From: Streptomyces aquilus
GTDB lineage: Bacteria > Actinomycetota > Actinomycetes > Streptomycetales > Streptomycetaceae
DNA: 64,000 nucleotides
Assembly (NCBI RefSeq): GCF_003955715.1
Contig: NZ_CP034463.1
Span: 6,882,001 to 6,946,000, forward strand
Direction of reading: 5' to 3'
Positions 26,589-35,413 of this stretch are shown one piece after another. Position 1 is the stretch's first letter. Each line of letters starts with the position of its first letter. Made by a program: the position numbers and the translations under genes. The notes under the pieces were generated by a model. That model saw nothing but the letters and a program-made list of their open reading frames with translations. It searched no databases and was not told the DNA's origin.

Positions 26589-26715
26589 TCCGCGTCCCTG
26601 AGCGTGCCCGGGCGAGGGATTGTGTACCGGGTCTGTACCGACTTCGTCCGTTCCTGGAGTTTGCCGTTAGCCTGACGCGACGCACTCGCATTTGGATGGG
26701 GGACGGTCGTTACGC

Positions 26716-28512
26716 ATGGCCAGGGAATTCCAACGCGGCCACAAGGCCAAGGTCAGTGACCTCACCGCGGGCACCGATCTGTACGTAGGCGTGCAGATCA
26801 CCGGGCCCGGACTGAGCTTCGACATCAGCTGCTTCGGCCTCGACGCCGAGGAACGGCTCTCGGACGACCGGTACTTCGTCTTCTTCAACCAGCCGAAGTC
26901 CCCCGAGGAGTCCATTCAGCTCCTGGGCGCCCAGGCGGGCGACACGGAGTCCTTCCGGGTCACCCTCGACCGGATCCCGGCGCAGATCCAGAAGCTGTCG
27001 TTCACCGCGACGATCGACGGCGCCGGGCAGATGTCGCAGGTCGCCCCCGGCTACCTGCGGATCGTGGCGGGCGGCGAGGAGGTTGCCCGCTACTCCTTCA
27101 ACGGCTCGGAGTTCTCCACCGAACGCGCCGTGATGCTGGGCGACCTCTACCTGAAGGACGTCTGGCGCTTCGCCGCGGTCGGACAGGGCTTCGACGGCGG
27201 TCTGGAAGCGCTGCTGAAGAACTTCGGCGGCGAGGTGCTGGAGGAGGAGGCCCCCGCGGCCCCCGCCCCCGCGGCCCCCGCCCCGCAGCAGCCGCAGCCC
27301 GGTGCCGCGCCCGGATTCGCCCCGCCGCCGCAGGCCGCCGCCCCGCCCGCGTTCGGCGCCCCGGCCCCGGCCCCGCAGCCCGCACACAGCTTCGCGCCGC
27401 CGCCCGGAGCGACCCCGCCCCCGGCGCCCGCCCCGGCCCCGCAGCCGGCGCAGGGATACGCGCCCCCACCGGGCGCCACCCCGCCCCCGGCACCCGCGCC
27501 GAATGTGCACGCCCAGCCCACCATCGTCGCGCCCATGGCCCCGCCCGGCGGCGCCCCGGTGCCGCCCCCGCCGCCCGCGCCCGCCGCGCCCTACGGCCAG
27601 CCGCCGCAGCAGCAGCCGTACGGCCAGGGCGCCCCCGGCCAGACCGCCCCGCTGCCCCCCGGCTACGGCGGCCAGCCGCAGGCCCCGATGGCCCCGCACG
27701 CCCCGGCCCCGCCTCCTGGTTACGGCCAGCCGACTCCGCCCCCCGGCTACGGCCAGCCGACTCCGCCCCCCGGCTACGGCCAGCAGCCCCCGTACGGCCA
27801 GGTCCCGGGCCAGCAGGCCCCCTACGGAGCACCGCAGGGTGCGCCCCAGGCGCCCGGAGTCGCCGCCGCGCTCCAGCAGTTCAAGGAGACGCCGACCGGG
27901 CAGCGCTGGACGCAGCAGAACAAGAAGATGGTCCGCGTCGACCTCGGCATCGGCGGCCAGCCGGTGCTCGCCCGGCAGGGCAGCATGGTGCTCTACCAGG
28001 GCAAGGTCGACTTCAGCTACAAGGGCGCGGGCTTCGCCGGCCGGATCGTGGGCAACGCGACCGGCCAGGAGATGCAGCTGATGCGCTGCACCGGCCAGGG
28101 ACAGGTGTTCCTCGCCGAGAACTCCACGATGCTCCACCCGATCGAACTCCAGGGCGACGGCATCTGCGTCTCCGCCGAGAACGTCCTCGCCTTCGACGAG
28201 GGCCTCCAGTACGAGGTCCGCCGCATCGAGGGCCACGGCATCCCCGGCGGCGCGCTGTTCACGATGCAGTTCACCGGCACCGGCACGATCGTCGTGAAGA
28301 CCCACGGCACGCCCGTGGTCCTCCCGGTCACGCCCACGACGTTCGCCGACGCCAACGCCGTGGTCGCCTGGTCGTCCGCCGCCCAGGTGGTCGTCTCCAG
28401 CCAGGTGCGGATGCGCCGCAACGCCTACCCCGGCGACACCGGAGAGAGCGTCAACCTCCAGTTCCGGGCCGCTCCCGGCAACTTCATCGTCGTCCAGCCG
28501 TACGAGATCTGA
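26716..28512 (+). CDS. TerD-like / AIM24 fusion protein with Pro-rich linker
   Basis: 598 residues in three parts. Residues 1-180 are a TerD-type calcium-binding stress domain (SFDISCFGLDAEERLSDDRYFVFFNQ). Residues 185-390 form a Pro/Ala/Gln/Gly-rich linker with PPPGYGQPT repeats. Residues 395-598 are an AIM24/TRAP-like beta domain with repeated 'GxGxVxL' strands ending FIVVQPYEI. TerD proteins take part in tellurite and general envelope stress responses; AIM24 domains form trimeric beta barrels of uncertain role. Two further AIM24 genes follow at once, so they may assemble together. ATG at 26716 lies after a GGGGGACGG; a TAGCCT near 26668-26673 is a possible -10. Confidence 0.85.
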   Translation: MAREFQRGHKAKVSDLTAGTDLYVGVQITGPGLSFDISCFGLDAEERLSDDRYFVFFNQPKSPEESIQLLGAQAGDTESFRVTLDRIPAQIQKLSFTATIDGAGQMSQVAPGYLRIVAGGEEVARYSFNGSEFSTERAVMLGDLYLKDVWRFAAVGQGFDGGLEALLKNFGGEVLEEEAPAAPAPAAPAPQQPQPGAAPGFAPPPQAAAPPAFGAPAPAPQPAHSFAPPPGATPPPAPAPAPQPAQGYAPPPGATPPPAPAPNVHAQPTIVAPMAPPGGAPVPPPPPAPAAPYGQPPQQQPYGQGAPGQTAPLPPGYGGQPQAPMAPHAPAPPPGYGQPTPPPGYGQPTPPPGYGQQPPYGQVPGQQAPYGAPQGAPQAPGVAAALQQFKETPTGQRWTQQNKKMVRVDLGIGGQPVLARQGSMVLYQGKVDFSYKGAGFAGRIVGNATGQEMQLMRCTGQGQVFLAENSTMLHPIELQGDGICVSAENVLAFDEGLQYEVRRIEGHGIPGGALFTMQFTGTGTIVVKTHGTPVVLPVTPTTFADANAVVAWSSAAQVVVSSQVRMRRNAYPGDTGESVNLQFRAAPGNFIVVQPYEI

Positions 28513-28523
28513 GGGAGCCCGTC

Positions 28524-29204
28524 ATGAACCAGCCGCTCGCGGGCTTCGCCCCCGCACCCGTCACCGCCCGCATGGAGAACCACGGCAACCACATGCTGAA
28601 GGTCGCCATGCAGACCGGGAACGACCTCTTCGCGCGCGTGGGCTCGATGGTCGCCTACGAGGGCTTCGTCCAGTACGAGCCCAACCCGCCCGCCGTCCGT
28701 CAGATCGCCAAGGACTGGCTGACCGGCGAGGGCGCGCCCCTGATGAAGTGCTCCGGCGACGGACTGCTCTACCTCGCCGACTACGGCGCCAATGTCGTCG
28801 TCATCAACCTCAACGGCGACGGCATCTCCGTCAACGCCACCAACCTGCTCGCCTTCGACGCGCACCTCCAGTGGGGCGTGGAGCGGGTCAAGGGGCTGGC
28901 CAAGTTCGCCGGCCAGGGCCTGTGGAACACCAAGATCTCCGGGCAGGGCTGGGTCGCGCTGACCTCCCGGGGCAAGCCGATCGTCGTCGACTGCGGCGGT
29001 GGCGAGGACGAGACGTACGTCGACCCGGACGCGCTCGTCGCCTGGTCGCCGAACCTCAAGGTCAAGGGCAAGCGCAGCTTCAAGGCGCAGTCGCTCATCG
29101 GCCGGGGCAGCGGCGAGGCCTACCAGATGGCCTTCTCCGGCCAGGGCATCGTCGTCGTCCAGCCCAGCGAGGACAGCACCGACCGTCTCCGGGTCCGGGG
29201 CTGA
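28524..29204 (+). CDS. AIM24 family protein
   Basis: 226 residues, a single AIM24 beta domain: LFARVGSMVAYEGFVQYE, then MKCSGDGLLYLADYGA and VNATNLLAFD, ending FSGQGIVVVQPSE. It starts 11 nt after the TerD-AIM24 fusion with a GAGGGAG ribosome site and is followed after 17 nt by another AIM24 gene. The three products probably form a hetero-oligomer in the cytoplasm or at the membrane face. No enzymatic residues are evident. Confidence 0.85.
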   Translation: MNQPLAGFAPAPVTARMENHGNHMLKVAMQTGNDLFARVGSMVAYEGFVQYEPNPPAVRQIAKDWLTGEGAPLMKCSGDGLLYLADYGANVVVINLNGDGISVNATNLLAFDAHLQWGVERVKGLAKFAGQGLWNTKISGQGWVALTSRGKPIVVDCGGGEDETYVDPDALVAWSPNLKVKGKRSFKAQSLIGRGSGEAYQMAFSGQGIVVVQPSEDSTDRLRVRG

Positions 29205-29221
29205 GGGGGAGCCAGAAAGTC

Positions 29222-29977
29222 ATGCAAAGCTCACTTTTCGCGCACAACGACTCGCAGACCCAGGAACGCTGGAGCCTGCAGAACAAGCAGATGCTCCGGG
29301 TCGTTCTGGAGGGCCAAGACGACATCCTCGCCCGCAAGGGCACGATGGTCGCCTACCAGGGGCTGATGGAGTTCGACGCCGAGTACCAGTCCAACCAGCA
29401 GGGACGCGCGCGTGCGCACACCGGCGAGGGCCTGGACCTCATGCGCTGCCACGGGCAGGGCACGGTCTACCTCGCCAACCTCAAGCAGCACGTGCACCTG
29501 GTGGACGTGGAGCAGGACGGCCTCACCGTCGACAGCTCCTACGTCCTCGCCATGGACTCCTCGCTGCACCACGAGGTCATCGCCGTCGACAGCCTCTACG
29601 GCATCTCCGGCTCCGGGAAGTACCAGCTCAACATCACCGGCCGCGGCAAGGTCGCCCTCATGACCTCCGGCATGCCGCTGATGATGCAGGTCACCCCGGA
29701 CAAGTACGTCAACTGCGACGCCGACGCGATCGTCGCCTGGTCGACCTCGCTGCGTGTCCAGATGCAGGCCCAGACGCATTCCTCCGGCGTCTGGCGGCGC
29801 CGCGGCAACACCGGTGAGGGCTGGGAGCTCAGCTTCATGGGCAGCGGTTACGCGATCGTCCAGCCCAGCGAGCTGCTGCCGCCGCAGAACGCCCAGATCG
29901 GGTCCGGCCTCGCCGCCCAGTACGGGATGGGGCAGCAGGGGGCCCGCGCTCAGAACCAGGGCAACGTCTGGAGCTGA
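29222..29977 (+). CDS. AIM24 family protein
   Basis: 251 residues, third AIM24 domain of the cassette. Motifs parallel its neighbours: ILARKGTMVAYQGLMEFD, LMRCHGQGTVYLANL, VDSSYVLAMD and FMGSGYAIVQPSE. A short Gln/Gly-rich tail follows the domain. It ends in a strong terminator, so the transcription unit is TerD-AIM24, AIM24, AIM24. Identity among the three domains is moderate, indicating an old duplication. Confidence 0.85.
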   Translation: MQSSLFAHNDSQTQERWSLQNKQMLRVVLEGQDDILARKGTMVAYQGLMEFDAEYQSNQQGRARAHTGEGLDLMRCHGQGTVYLANLKQHVHLVDVEQDGLTVDSSYVLAMDSSLHHEVIAVDSLYGISGSGKYQLNITGRGKVALMTSGMPLMMQVTPDKYVNCDADAIVAWSTSLRVQMQAQTHSSGVWRRRGNTGEGWELSFMGSGYAIVQPSELLPPQNAQIGSGLAAQYGMGQQGARAQNQGNVWS

Positions 29978-29990
29978 CCGAACCTGACAA

Positions 29991-30025
29991 GTAAGGGGCG
30001 ACCACCATGGGCGGTCGCCCCTTAC
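29991..30025. terminator. Terminator between the AIM24 operon and the convergent Nudix gene
   Basis: A perfect 13-bp stem (29991-30003 with 30013-30025) lies between converging stops. Confidence 0.8.
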
Positions 30026-30029
30026 ACAT

Positions 30030-30551
30030 TCACAGTCTGGCGAGGGCCCCTTGCAGCAGTCGTACGACGGAGTCGTCCGCCACGTCCGCCACCTCGTCGT
30101 ACGCGAACCAGCGCAGGTCCAGGGACTCGTCGCTGATCGCCGCGGCTGCCCCGGCCGGAGCCAGGGCCGCGTACTGGACGTCGAAGTGCCAGTGGCAGGG
30201 CGCCGGGATGGGGTGCCGGTCCAGCGCGACCGGGCCGCCCGGCAGCAGCGTCAGGCCCTCGATGCCGGACTCCTCGGTCGCCTCGCGCAGCGCCGCGGCG
30301 GCCACCGTGGCGTCGCCCGGCTCGCAGTGGCCGCCCATCTGGAGCCACATCCGCAACTTCTTGTGAAGGGTGAGCAGCACGCGCCCGCGTGACGGGTCGA
30401 TCACCAGCGCGCTCGCCGTGATGTGCCCGTCCCCGCAGGCCTTCCACATGCCGTCCGGGTGGGACGCCAGGTGGTCGAGGTACGTCTGGCGCAGGTCGGC
30501 CTGGTCCTCGTAGCCCTTCAGCACGAGGACCGCGTCGTCGTACAGGCTCAC
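30030..30551 (-). CDS. Nudix hydrolase
   Basis: 173 residues with the Nudix box GGHCEPGDATVAAAALREAT then EESGI, all metal-binding glutamates present. The family hydrolyses nucleoside diphosphates linked to other groups; the exact substrate is unknown. The N-terminal helix DQADLRQTYLDHLASHPDGMW is common in actinobacterial NUDIX proteins of this type. The GTG start overlaps the stop of the upstream zincin gene (GTGA), so translation is coupled. Confidence 0.85.
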   Translation of the reverse strand: MSLYDDAVLVLKGYEDQADLRQTYLDHLASHPDGMWKACGDGHITASALVIDPSRGRVLLTLHKKLRMWLQMGGHCEPGDATVAAAALREATEESGIEGLTLLPGGPVALDRHPIPAPCHWHFDVQYAALAPAGAAAAISDESLDLRWFAYDEVADVADDSVVRLLQGALARL

Positions 30552-31984
30552 TCGGTGTCGTCGCCCTTGTCCTCGTCCTTCTTCTTCAGGTCGGGCTTCT
30601 CCGCGGCCTCGCCGAGCATCTTGTCCAGCTCGGAGAAGTCCAGCTGCTCGCGGTGCACGAAGCCGTCCGGGTCGTCCAGGTCGGAGGCGGTCGGCAGCAT
30701 GTCCGGGTGGGCCCACAGGCCGTCCCGGCCGTCGACACCGCGCGCGTCCGTGAGCGAGGCCCACAGGCGGGAGGCGTCCCGCAGCCGGCGCGGGCGCAGC
30801 TCCAGGCCGATCAGCGTGGCGAACGTCTGCTCGGCCGGGCCGCCGGAGGCGCGACGGCGGCGCAGCGTCTCGCGCAGCGCGTCCGCGGACGACAGACGGG
30901 GCTTCGCGGCCGCGTGGACCACCGCGTCGACCCAGCCCTCCACGAGAGCCAGAGCCGTCTCCAGACGGGCCAGGGCCGCCTTCTGCTCCGGGGTGTCCTC
31001 CGGCTGGAACATGCCCTGCTGCAACGCGTCCTGAAGCTGCTCGGGGTTCTGCGGGTCGAACTGGCCGACCACGTCCTCCAGCTTGGCGGTGTCGACCTTG
31101 ATCCCGCGCGCGTAGCCGTCGACCGCGCCGAACAGATGCGAGCGCAGCCACGGCACATGCGCGAAGAGACGCTGGTGGGCGGCCTCGCGCAGGGCGAGAT
31201 ACAGCCGCACCTCGTCCTTGGGGACGCCCAGGTCCTTGCCGAACGCCTCCACGTTCACCGGCAGCAGCGCGGCCTTGCCGGCCGGGCCGAGCGGCAGGCC
31301 GATGTCGGTCGAGCCGACGACCTCGCCCGCGAGCACGCCGACGGCCTGCCCGATCTGCGTGCCGAACATGGCGCCGCCCATCGAGCGCATCATGCCGATC
31401 AGCGGGCCGGCCATGGCCTGCATCTCCTCCGGCAGGACGTCGCCCATGGCGGTGCCGACACGCTCGGCGACCGGGTCGACGAGCTCCTTCCACGCGGGCA
31501 GGGTCGCCTCGACCCACTCCGCGCGGGACCAGGCCACGGCGGAGCCCGCGCCGGACGGCAGGGACGTGGCGTCGTCGAGCCACAGGTCGGCCAGGCGGAC
31601 GGCCTCCTGGACCGCGGTGCGCTCGGCGGGGCCGACGCTCGCGTCCTTGGTGCCGTCAGCGGTGCCCTGGGCGACCGTCTGGCGGGCGATCTGCTTGGCC
31701 ATGTCCCAGTTCACCGGGCCGCCCTCGTACGAGAGCATCTGGCCCAGCTGCTGGAACGCGGCGCCCAGGTCGTTGGGGTTCAGCGAACCGAACATGGCAG
31801 CGAACGGATTGTCGGCACCAGGACCGCCGGGGCCACCGAAGCCACCGGCTCCGGGCAGCCCGCCGAAACCGAACGGGTTGGCCGGGCCCTGACCACCACC
31901 GCTCTGCTGGTCCTTCTTCTTGCCCTCGTCGCCGTCTTCCGGCTCCTCCGGCGGAAGGCCGAATCCGAATGGGGTGTCACTCAC
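30548..31984 (-). CDS. Zinc-dependent metalloprotease-like protein (zincin-2 family)
   Basis: 478 residues. A Gly/Pro/Phe-rich N-terminus (residues 1-60) is followed by a helical domain with the family motif ALREAAHQRLF, where Glu and His take the place of a full HExxH. Further elements are LPVNVEAFGKDLGVP and VEGWVDAVVHAAA. The family is universal in actinobacteria and annotated as a putative hydrolase; catalytic activity is unproven. GTG start at 31984. It lies upstream of and overlaps a Nudix gene, and the position near ylbL and UPF0182 is conserved in mycobacteria from memory. Confidence 0.8.
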   Translation of the reverse strand: MSDTPFGFGLPPEEPEDGDEGKKKDQQSGGGQGPANPFGFGGLPGAGGFGGPGGPGADNPFAAMFGSLNPNDLGAAFQQLGQMLSYEGGPVNWDMAKQIARQTVAQGTADGTKDASVGPAERTAVQEAVRLADLWLDDATSLPSGAGSAVAWSRAEWVEATLPAWKELVDPVAERVGTAMGDVLPEEMQAMAGPLIGMMRSMGGAMFGTQIGQAVGVLAGEVVGSTDIGLPLGPAGKAALLPVNVEAFGKDLGVPKDEVRLYLALREAAHQRLFAHVPWLRSHLFGAVDGYARGIKVDTAKLEDVVGQFDPQNPEQLQDALQQGMFQPEDTPEQKAALARLETALALVEGWVDAVVHAAAKPRLSSADALRETLRRRRASGGPAEQTFATLIGLELRPRRLRDASRLWASLTDARGVDGRDGLWAHPDMLPTASDLDDPDGFVHREQLDFSELDKMLGEAAEKPDLKKKDEDKGDDTE

Positions 31985-32174
31985 GGGATTCCTCGGCTGG
32001 TAAGGCCACCGGTGTCCCGGCGGCGCGACTGCCCGATAACACCACCCAGCGTAGACACCGCCGGCGGTTCGGGCCTCGGTGCTCCGCCGACTCGCGGCCT
32101 GCGGCAGGATGGATGCCACCTGGTACGTACGCGTCACTCGCGCTCGTACTGAAGACAACCGCTGGAGACGCCCG

Positions 32175-33287
32175 GTGAGTTCCCCTGATCCACAGGTTCG
32201 CGCAGCGCGAAACCAGTCAACCAATCCCGGTGTACGCGGGCCCGTCGTCGCCGTGACCGGTGCGGCGGCCGGCATCGGCGCGCTGCTCACCGAGCGGCTC
32301 GCCGCCTCGGACGAGATCAAGCAGGTCATCGCCATCGACGAGCGGCGCGGCGAGTGCGCCGCGGCACAGTGGCACATCCTCGACGTGCGGGACCCGGCGA
32401 TCGCGGACAAGCTGCGCGGCGCGGACGTGGTCGTGCATCTGGCGCTGGACCTGGACCTGGAGACGGACGCGGCCGCCCGTACGGCGTACAACGTGCGGGG
32501 GACGCAGACCGTGCTGACCGCCGCCGCGGCGGCCGGGGTGCACCGGGTCGTGCTGTGCACGTCCGCCATGGTCTACGGGGCGCTGGACGACAACGAGCTG
32601 CCCCTGTCGGAGGACGCCGAGCTGCGGGCGACCGCGGAGGCGACCGGCGTCGGGGACCTGCTGGAGATCGAGCGGCTCGCGCGCAGGGCGCCTCGGGCGC
32701 ACCCCGGACTCAATGTCACCGTGGTGCGGCCGGCCGTGCTGGTGGGGGGCACCGACACCGCGCTGACCAGGTATTTCGAGTCGCCTCGGCTGCTTGTCGT
32801 GGCCGGGTCGCGGCCTGCCTGGCAGTTCTGCCATGTCGAGGACCTGTGCAGCGCTCTGGAGTACGCCGTTCTGGAGAAGGTCGAGGGCGAGCTCGCCGTC
32901 AGCTGTGACGGGTGGCTGGAGCAGGAGGAGGTCGAGGAGCTCAGCGGGATCCGGCGCATGGAGCTGCCGTCGGCGGTCGCGCTGGGTGCGGCTGCCCGGC
33001 TGCACCGGATCGGGCTGACACCGTCCCCGGCGGGGGACCTCGCCTACACGATGTACCCCTGGGTGGTCAGCGGGAGTCGGTTGCACGACGCCGGGTGGCG
33101 GCCGCAGTGGACCAACGAGGAGGTTCTCGCGGAACTGCTGGAGGAGGTCTCCGGACGGCACACGGTGGCCGGGCGGCGGCTGGGCCGGAAGGACGCGACG
33201 GCCGCGGGCGCGGCGGGCGCGACGGTGGCGCTGCTGGGCGCGGCCGCCGTGGTGCGGCGGGCCCGCAAGGCGCGGCGCCGGATCTGA
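32175..33287 (+). CDS. NAD-dependent epimerase/dehydratase (extended SDR) family protein
   Basis: 370 residues. The N-terminal Rossmann motif is VTGAAAGIGALL, followed by DVVVHLALDLD and CTSAMVYG, as in extended short-chain dehydrogenases. The catalytic lysine of the usual YxxxK is not seen, so the protein may bind nucleotide without classic epimerase activity. The C-terminus has an Ala/Gly/Val hydrophobic segment ending in Arg/Lys repeats (about residues 345-370), a probable membrane anchor with a cytoplasmic tail. The GTG start follows GGAGA. Substrate unknown. Confidence 0.8.
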   Translation: MSSPDPQVRAARNQSTNPGVRGPVVAVTGAAAGIGALLTERLAASDEIKQVIAIDERRGECAAAQWHILDVRDPAIADKLRGADVVVHLALDLDLETDAAARTAYNVRGTQTVLTAAAAAGVHRVVLCTSAMVYGALDDNELPLSEDAELRATAEATGVGDLLEIERLARRAPRAHPGLNVTVVRPAVLVGGTDTALTRYFESPRLLVVAGSRPAWQFCHVEDLCSALEYAVLEKVEGELAVSCDGWLEQEEVEELSGIRRMELPSAVALGAAARLHRIGLTPSPAGDLAYTMYPWVVSGSRLHDAGWRPQWTNEEVLAELLEEVSGRHTVAGRRLGRKDATAAGAAGATVALLGAAAVVRRARKARRRI

Positions 33288-33381
33288 GGGCGGCCCCTGT
33301 AGAAGGCTCCAAAGCCGCACACGCGCGTGCCGGGCGATAGCGCTATTCCCCCTGTTCCGGCCCGTGAGGCACGATGGGGTC

Positions 33382-33840
33382 ATGGGAACCACCTACGACC
33401 ACCCCGGTGAGCAGGCCGCCGACGAGCCGATCAAGCTCCTCGCCATCCGTGAGACCCCCCTCTCCCTGGACGAGGTCTTCAAGGCTGTCGGGGACGACGC
33501 GGCCGGGGGCACGGCGCTGTTCGTGGGAACCGTGCGCAATCACGACGGGGGAGCGGACGTCGACCGGCTCGGGTACTCCTGCCACCCCAGCGCCGAGGCC
33601 GAGATGCGGCGGATCGCGGAGAAGGTCGTCGCGGAGTATCCGGTGCGGGCCCTGGCCGCGGTGCACCGGATCGGGGATCTGGCCGTGGGGGACCTCGCCG
33701 TCGTCGTCGCGGTCTCCTGTCCGCACCGGGGTGAGGCCTTCGAGGCCTGCCGGAAGCTGATCGACGACCTCAAGCACGAAGTGCCCATCTGGAAGCACCA
33801 GACGTTCGCCGACGGCACCGACGAATGGGTCGGCGCGTAG
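33382..33840 (+). CDS. moaE: Molybdopterin synthase catalytic subunit MoaE
   Basis: 152 residues. It has the MoaE core: ALFVGTVRNHDGG near residue 50, YSCHPSAEAEM, VHRIGDLAVGD and the catalytic lysine segment VPIWKHQTFADG. The enzyme forms the dithiolene of molybdopterin from precursor Z with sulfur from MoaD, which in turn would be charged by MoeZ encoded near the start of this window. CACGAT ends 6 nt before the ATG, so a leaderless mRNA is possible. Confidence 0.93.
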   Translation: MGTTYDHPGEQAADEPIKLLAIRETPLSLDEVFKAVGDDAAGGTALFVGTVRNHDGGADVDRLGYSCHPSAEAEMRRIAEKVVAEYPVRALAAVHRIGDLAVGDLAVVVAVSCPHRGEAFEACRKLIDDLKHEVPIWKHQTFADGTDEWVGA

Positions 33841-33875
33841 CGCCGTCGTTGAGGGGCGGTGGTCGGGTGACGGGA

Positions 33876-33909
33876 GGGCGGGTCGGCGCCTGCTGATCCG
33901 GACCCGCCC
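33876..33909 (+). terminator. Hairpin after moaE
   Basis: A 9-bp GC stem (33876-33884 with 33901-33909) with a 16-nt loop. It is terminator-like but lacks a U-tract. Confidence 0.45.
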
Positions 33910-34046
33910 CGCCCGCTGACCCCGCTCATCCCACCTGCCACTCCCTCCAGTTGCGTAACCGCCCCCCGCACGTGAGCGTTGTCAGTGCGGATGGTTAATC
34001 TGCTGATCAGTCAGTTGCGGTCGCTCATCTGGGGTTGGAGGTCGGC

Positions 34047-34202
34047 ATGGCGGCACTCGCCTGGTTGCTGATTCCGCTTGTGGCTGCGATCGGTGCCGGT
34101 GTGTGGGGAAGCTGGGCCAACCGCACCCGCAAGGTGCGCAGCGACGGGCCCGAGCTGGACGGGTACGCCCGGTTCCGCAGAGCCATGGAGAAGCAGCCCT
34201 GA
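34047..34202 (+). CDS. Small single-span membrane protein
   Basis: 51 residues. It begins with one hydrophobic helix (MAALAWLLIPLVAAIGAGVW) followed by a basic, hydrophilic tail with GYARFRRAMEK. TTGGAGG supplies a good ribosome site. The gene lies 36 nt before the ylbL-type protease gene on the same strand. It is too short for a family call; such small membrane proteins next to ylbL are seen in other Streptomyces as far as remembered. Confidence 0.7.
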   Translation: MAALAWLLIPLVAAIGAGVWGSWANRTRKVRSDGPELDGYARFRRAMEKQP

Positions 34203-34226
34203 CGGGACGCTGACAGGGGCGTCCCG

Positions 34227-34232
34227 TACTGT
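34227..34232 (+). promoter_or_regulatory. Candidate -10 element, leaderless ylbL
   Basis: TACTGT ends 6 nt before the ATG of the YlbL-type gene, which has no ribosome site. Confidence 0.4.
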
Positions 34233-34238
34233 CGTTCC

Positions 34239-35336
34239 ATGCCACGCCGCACCGCGACGATGCTCGCCTCCACCCTGATGCTGATCGCGCTTCTCTGCGC
34301 GGGAGTCTTCATTCCCGTCCCCTACTCGGAGATGTCCCCGGGGCCGACGGTGAACACCCTGGGCGAGCACGACGGCGAGCCGGTGCTTCAGATCTCCGGG
34401 CGCAAGACGTACGCCACGAGCGGGCACCTCAACATGACCACCGTCCGGGTCACCAGCGCCGACTACAAGATGAACCTCGTCGAGGCCGTCTACGGCTGGC
34501 TTGCGCACGACAACAAGGTCGTGCCGCACGACACCCTCTACCCGGACGGCAAGACCGAGGAGCAGTCCACCCAGGAGAACGCCGAGGAGTTCAGCCAGTC
34601 CCAGGAGAGCGCCAAGGTCGCCGCCCTGAAGGAGCTGGACATCCCGGTGAAGTCCTTCGTGATCGTCGCCACGGTCGCCAAGGACTCCCCGTCCGAGGGC
34701 GTCCTGCACGCGGGTGACGTCATCAAGGCCGTCGACGGAACCGCCGTCAAGCAGCCCACCGACGTCGCCGACCTGGTCACCAAGCACAAGCCCGGCGAGA
34801 AGGTCACCTTCACCATCGTGCCCGCCAAGGAGCAGGCCGCCGCGGAGAAGGAGAACAAGACGGCGACGGAGACCGAGGACGTGACCATCACGACCAAGGA
34901 GTCCCACGACGAGCTCGAGAAGCGGGCCATCGTCGGCATCACCGCCGGGACCGACCACACCTTCCCGTTCACCATCGACATCAAGCTCGCCGACGTCGGC
35001 GGCCCGAGCGCCGGTCTGATGTTCTCCCTCGGCATCTACGACAAGCTCACCCCGGGCAGCCTCACCGGCGGCAAGTTCGTGGCCGGCACCGGGACCATCG
35101 ACGACGACGGCAAGGTCGGCCCCATCGGCGGCATCGAGATGAAGACCGTCGGCGCCCGCAACAAGGGCGCGCAGTACTTCCTGACGCCCGCCGAGAACTG
35201 CGCCTCCGCCGCCAAGGACACTCCCGGCGGACTCACCCTGGTCAAGGTGCACACCATCGAGGACGCGCTCGGCGCCCTCAAGGACATCCGCACCGGAGAC
35301 ACCGCCGACCTCCCCAAATGCACCACCAAGGGCTGA
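34239..35336 (+). CDS. YlbL-type membrane-anchored PDZ/Lon-like serine protease
   Basis: 365 residues. An N-terminal membrane helix (about residues 8-28) anchors an external protein. A PDZ domain follows (about 140-220, with SPSEGVLHAGDVIKAVDG), then a Lon-type S16 catalytic domain with the serine in GGPSAGLMFSLGIY and the lysine in GGIEMKTVGARNKGA, forming a Ser-Lys dyad without an ATPase. The B. subtilis relative cleaves a cell-division inhibitor; the Streptomyces target is unknown. The gene is followed by a strong terminator. Confidence 0.88.
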   Translation: MPRRTATMLASTLMLIALLCAGVFIPVPYSEMSPGPTVNTLGEHDGEPVLQISGRKTYATSGHLNMTTVRVTSADYKMNLVEAVYGWLAHDNKVVPHDTLYPDGKTEEQSTQENAEEFSQSQESAKVAALKELDIPVKSFVIVATVAKDSPSEGVLHAGDVIKAVDGTAVKQPTDVADLVTKHKPGEKVTFTIVPAKEQAAAEKENKTATETEDVTITTKESHDELEKRAIVGITAGTDHTFPFTIDIKLADVGGPSAGLMFSLGIYDKLTPGSLTGGKFVAGTGTIDDDGKVGPIGGIEMKTVGARNKGAQYFLTPAENCASAAKDTPGGLTLVKVHTIEDALGALKDIRTGDTADLPKCTTKG

Positions 35337-35364
35337 CGGCACCGGCACGCGCGCGTACGTGAAC

Positions 35365-35394
35365 GAGGGCGCCCCCGCGGCCGGGGGCGCCCTC
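35365..35394. terminator. Terminator between ylbL-type gene and PPA1309-family gene
   Basis: A perfect 12-bp stem (35365-35376 with 35383-35394) with a 6-nt loop between converging stops. Confidence 0.75.
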
Positions 35395-35413
35395 GTCGTC
35401 GTACCGGAGGACC

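Noticed and set aside
27530..27840. CRISPR-like repeats in the TerD-AIM24 gene
   Set aside because: The repeats encode PPPGYGQPT in frame, have no spacers and are ordinary low-complexity linker.
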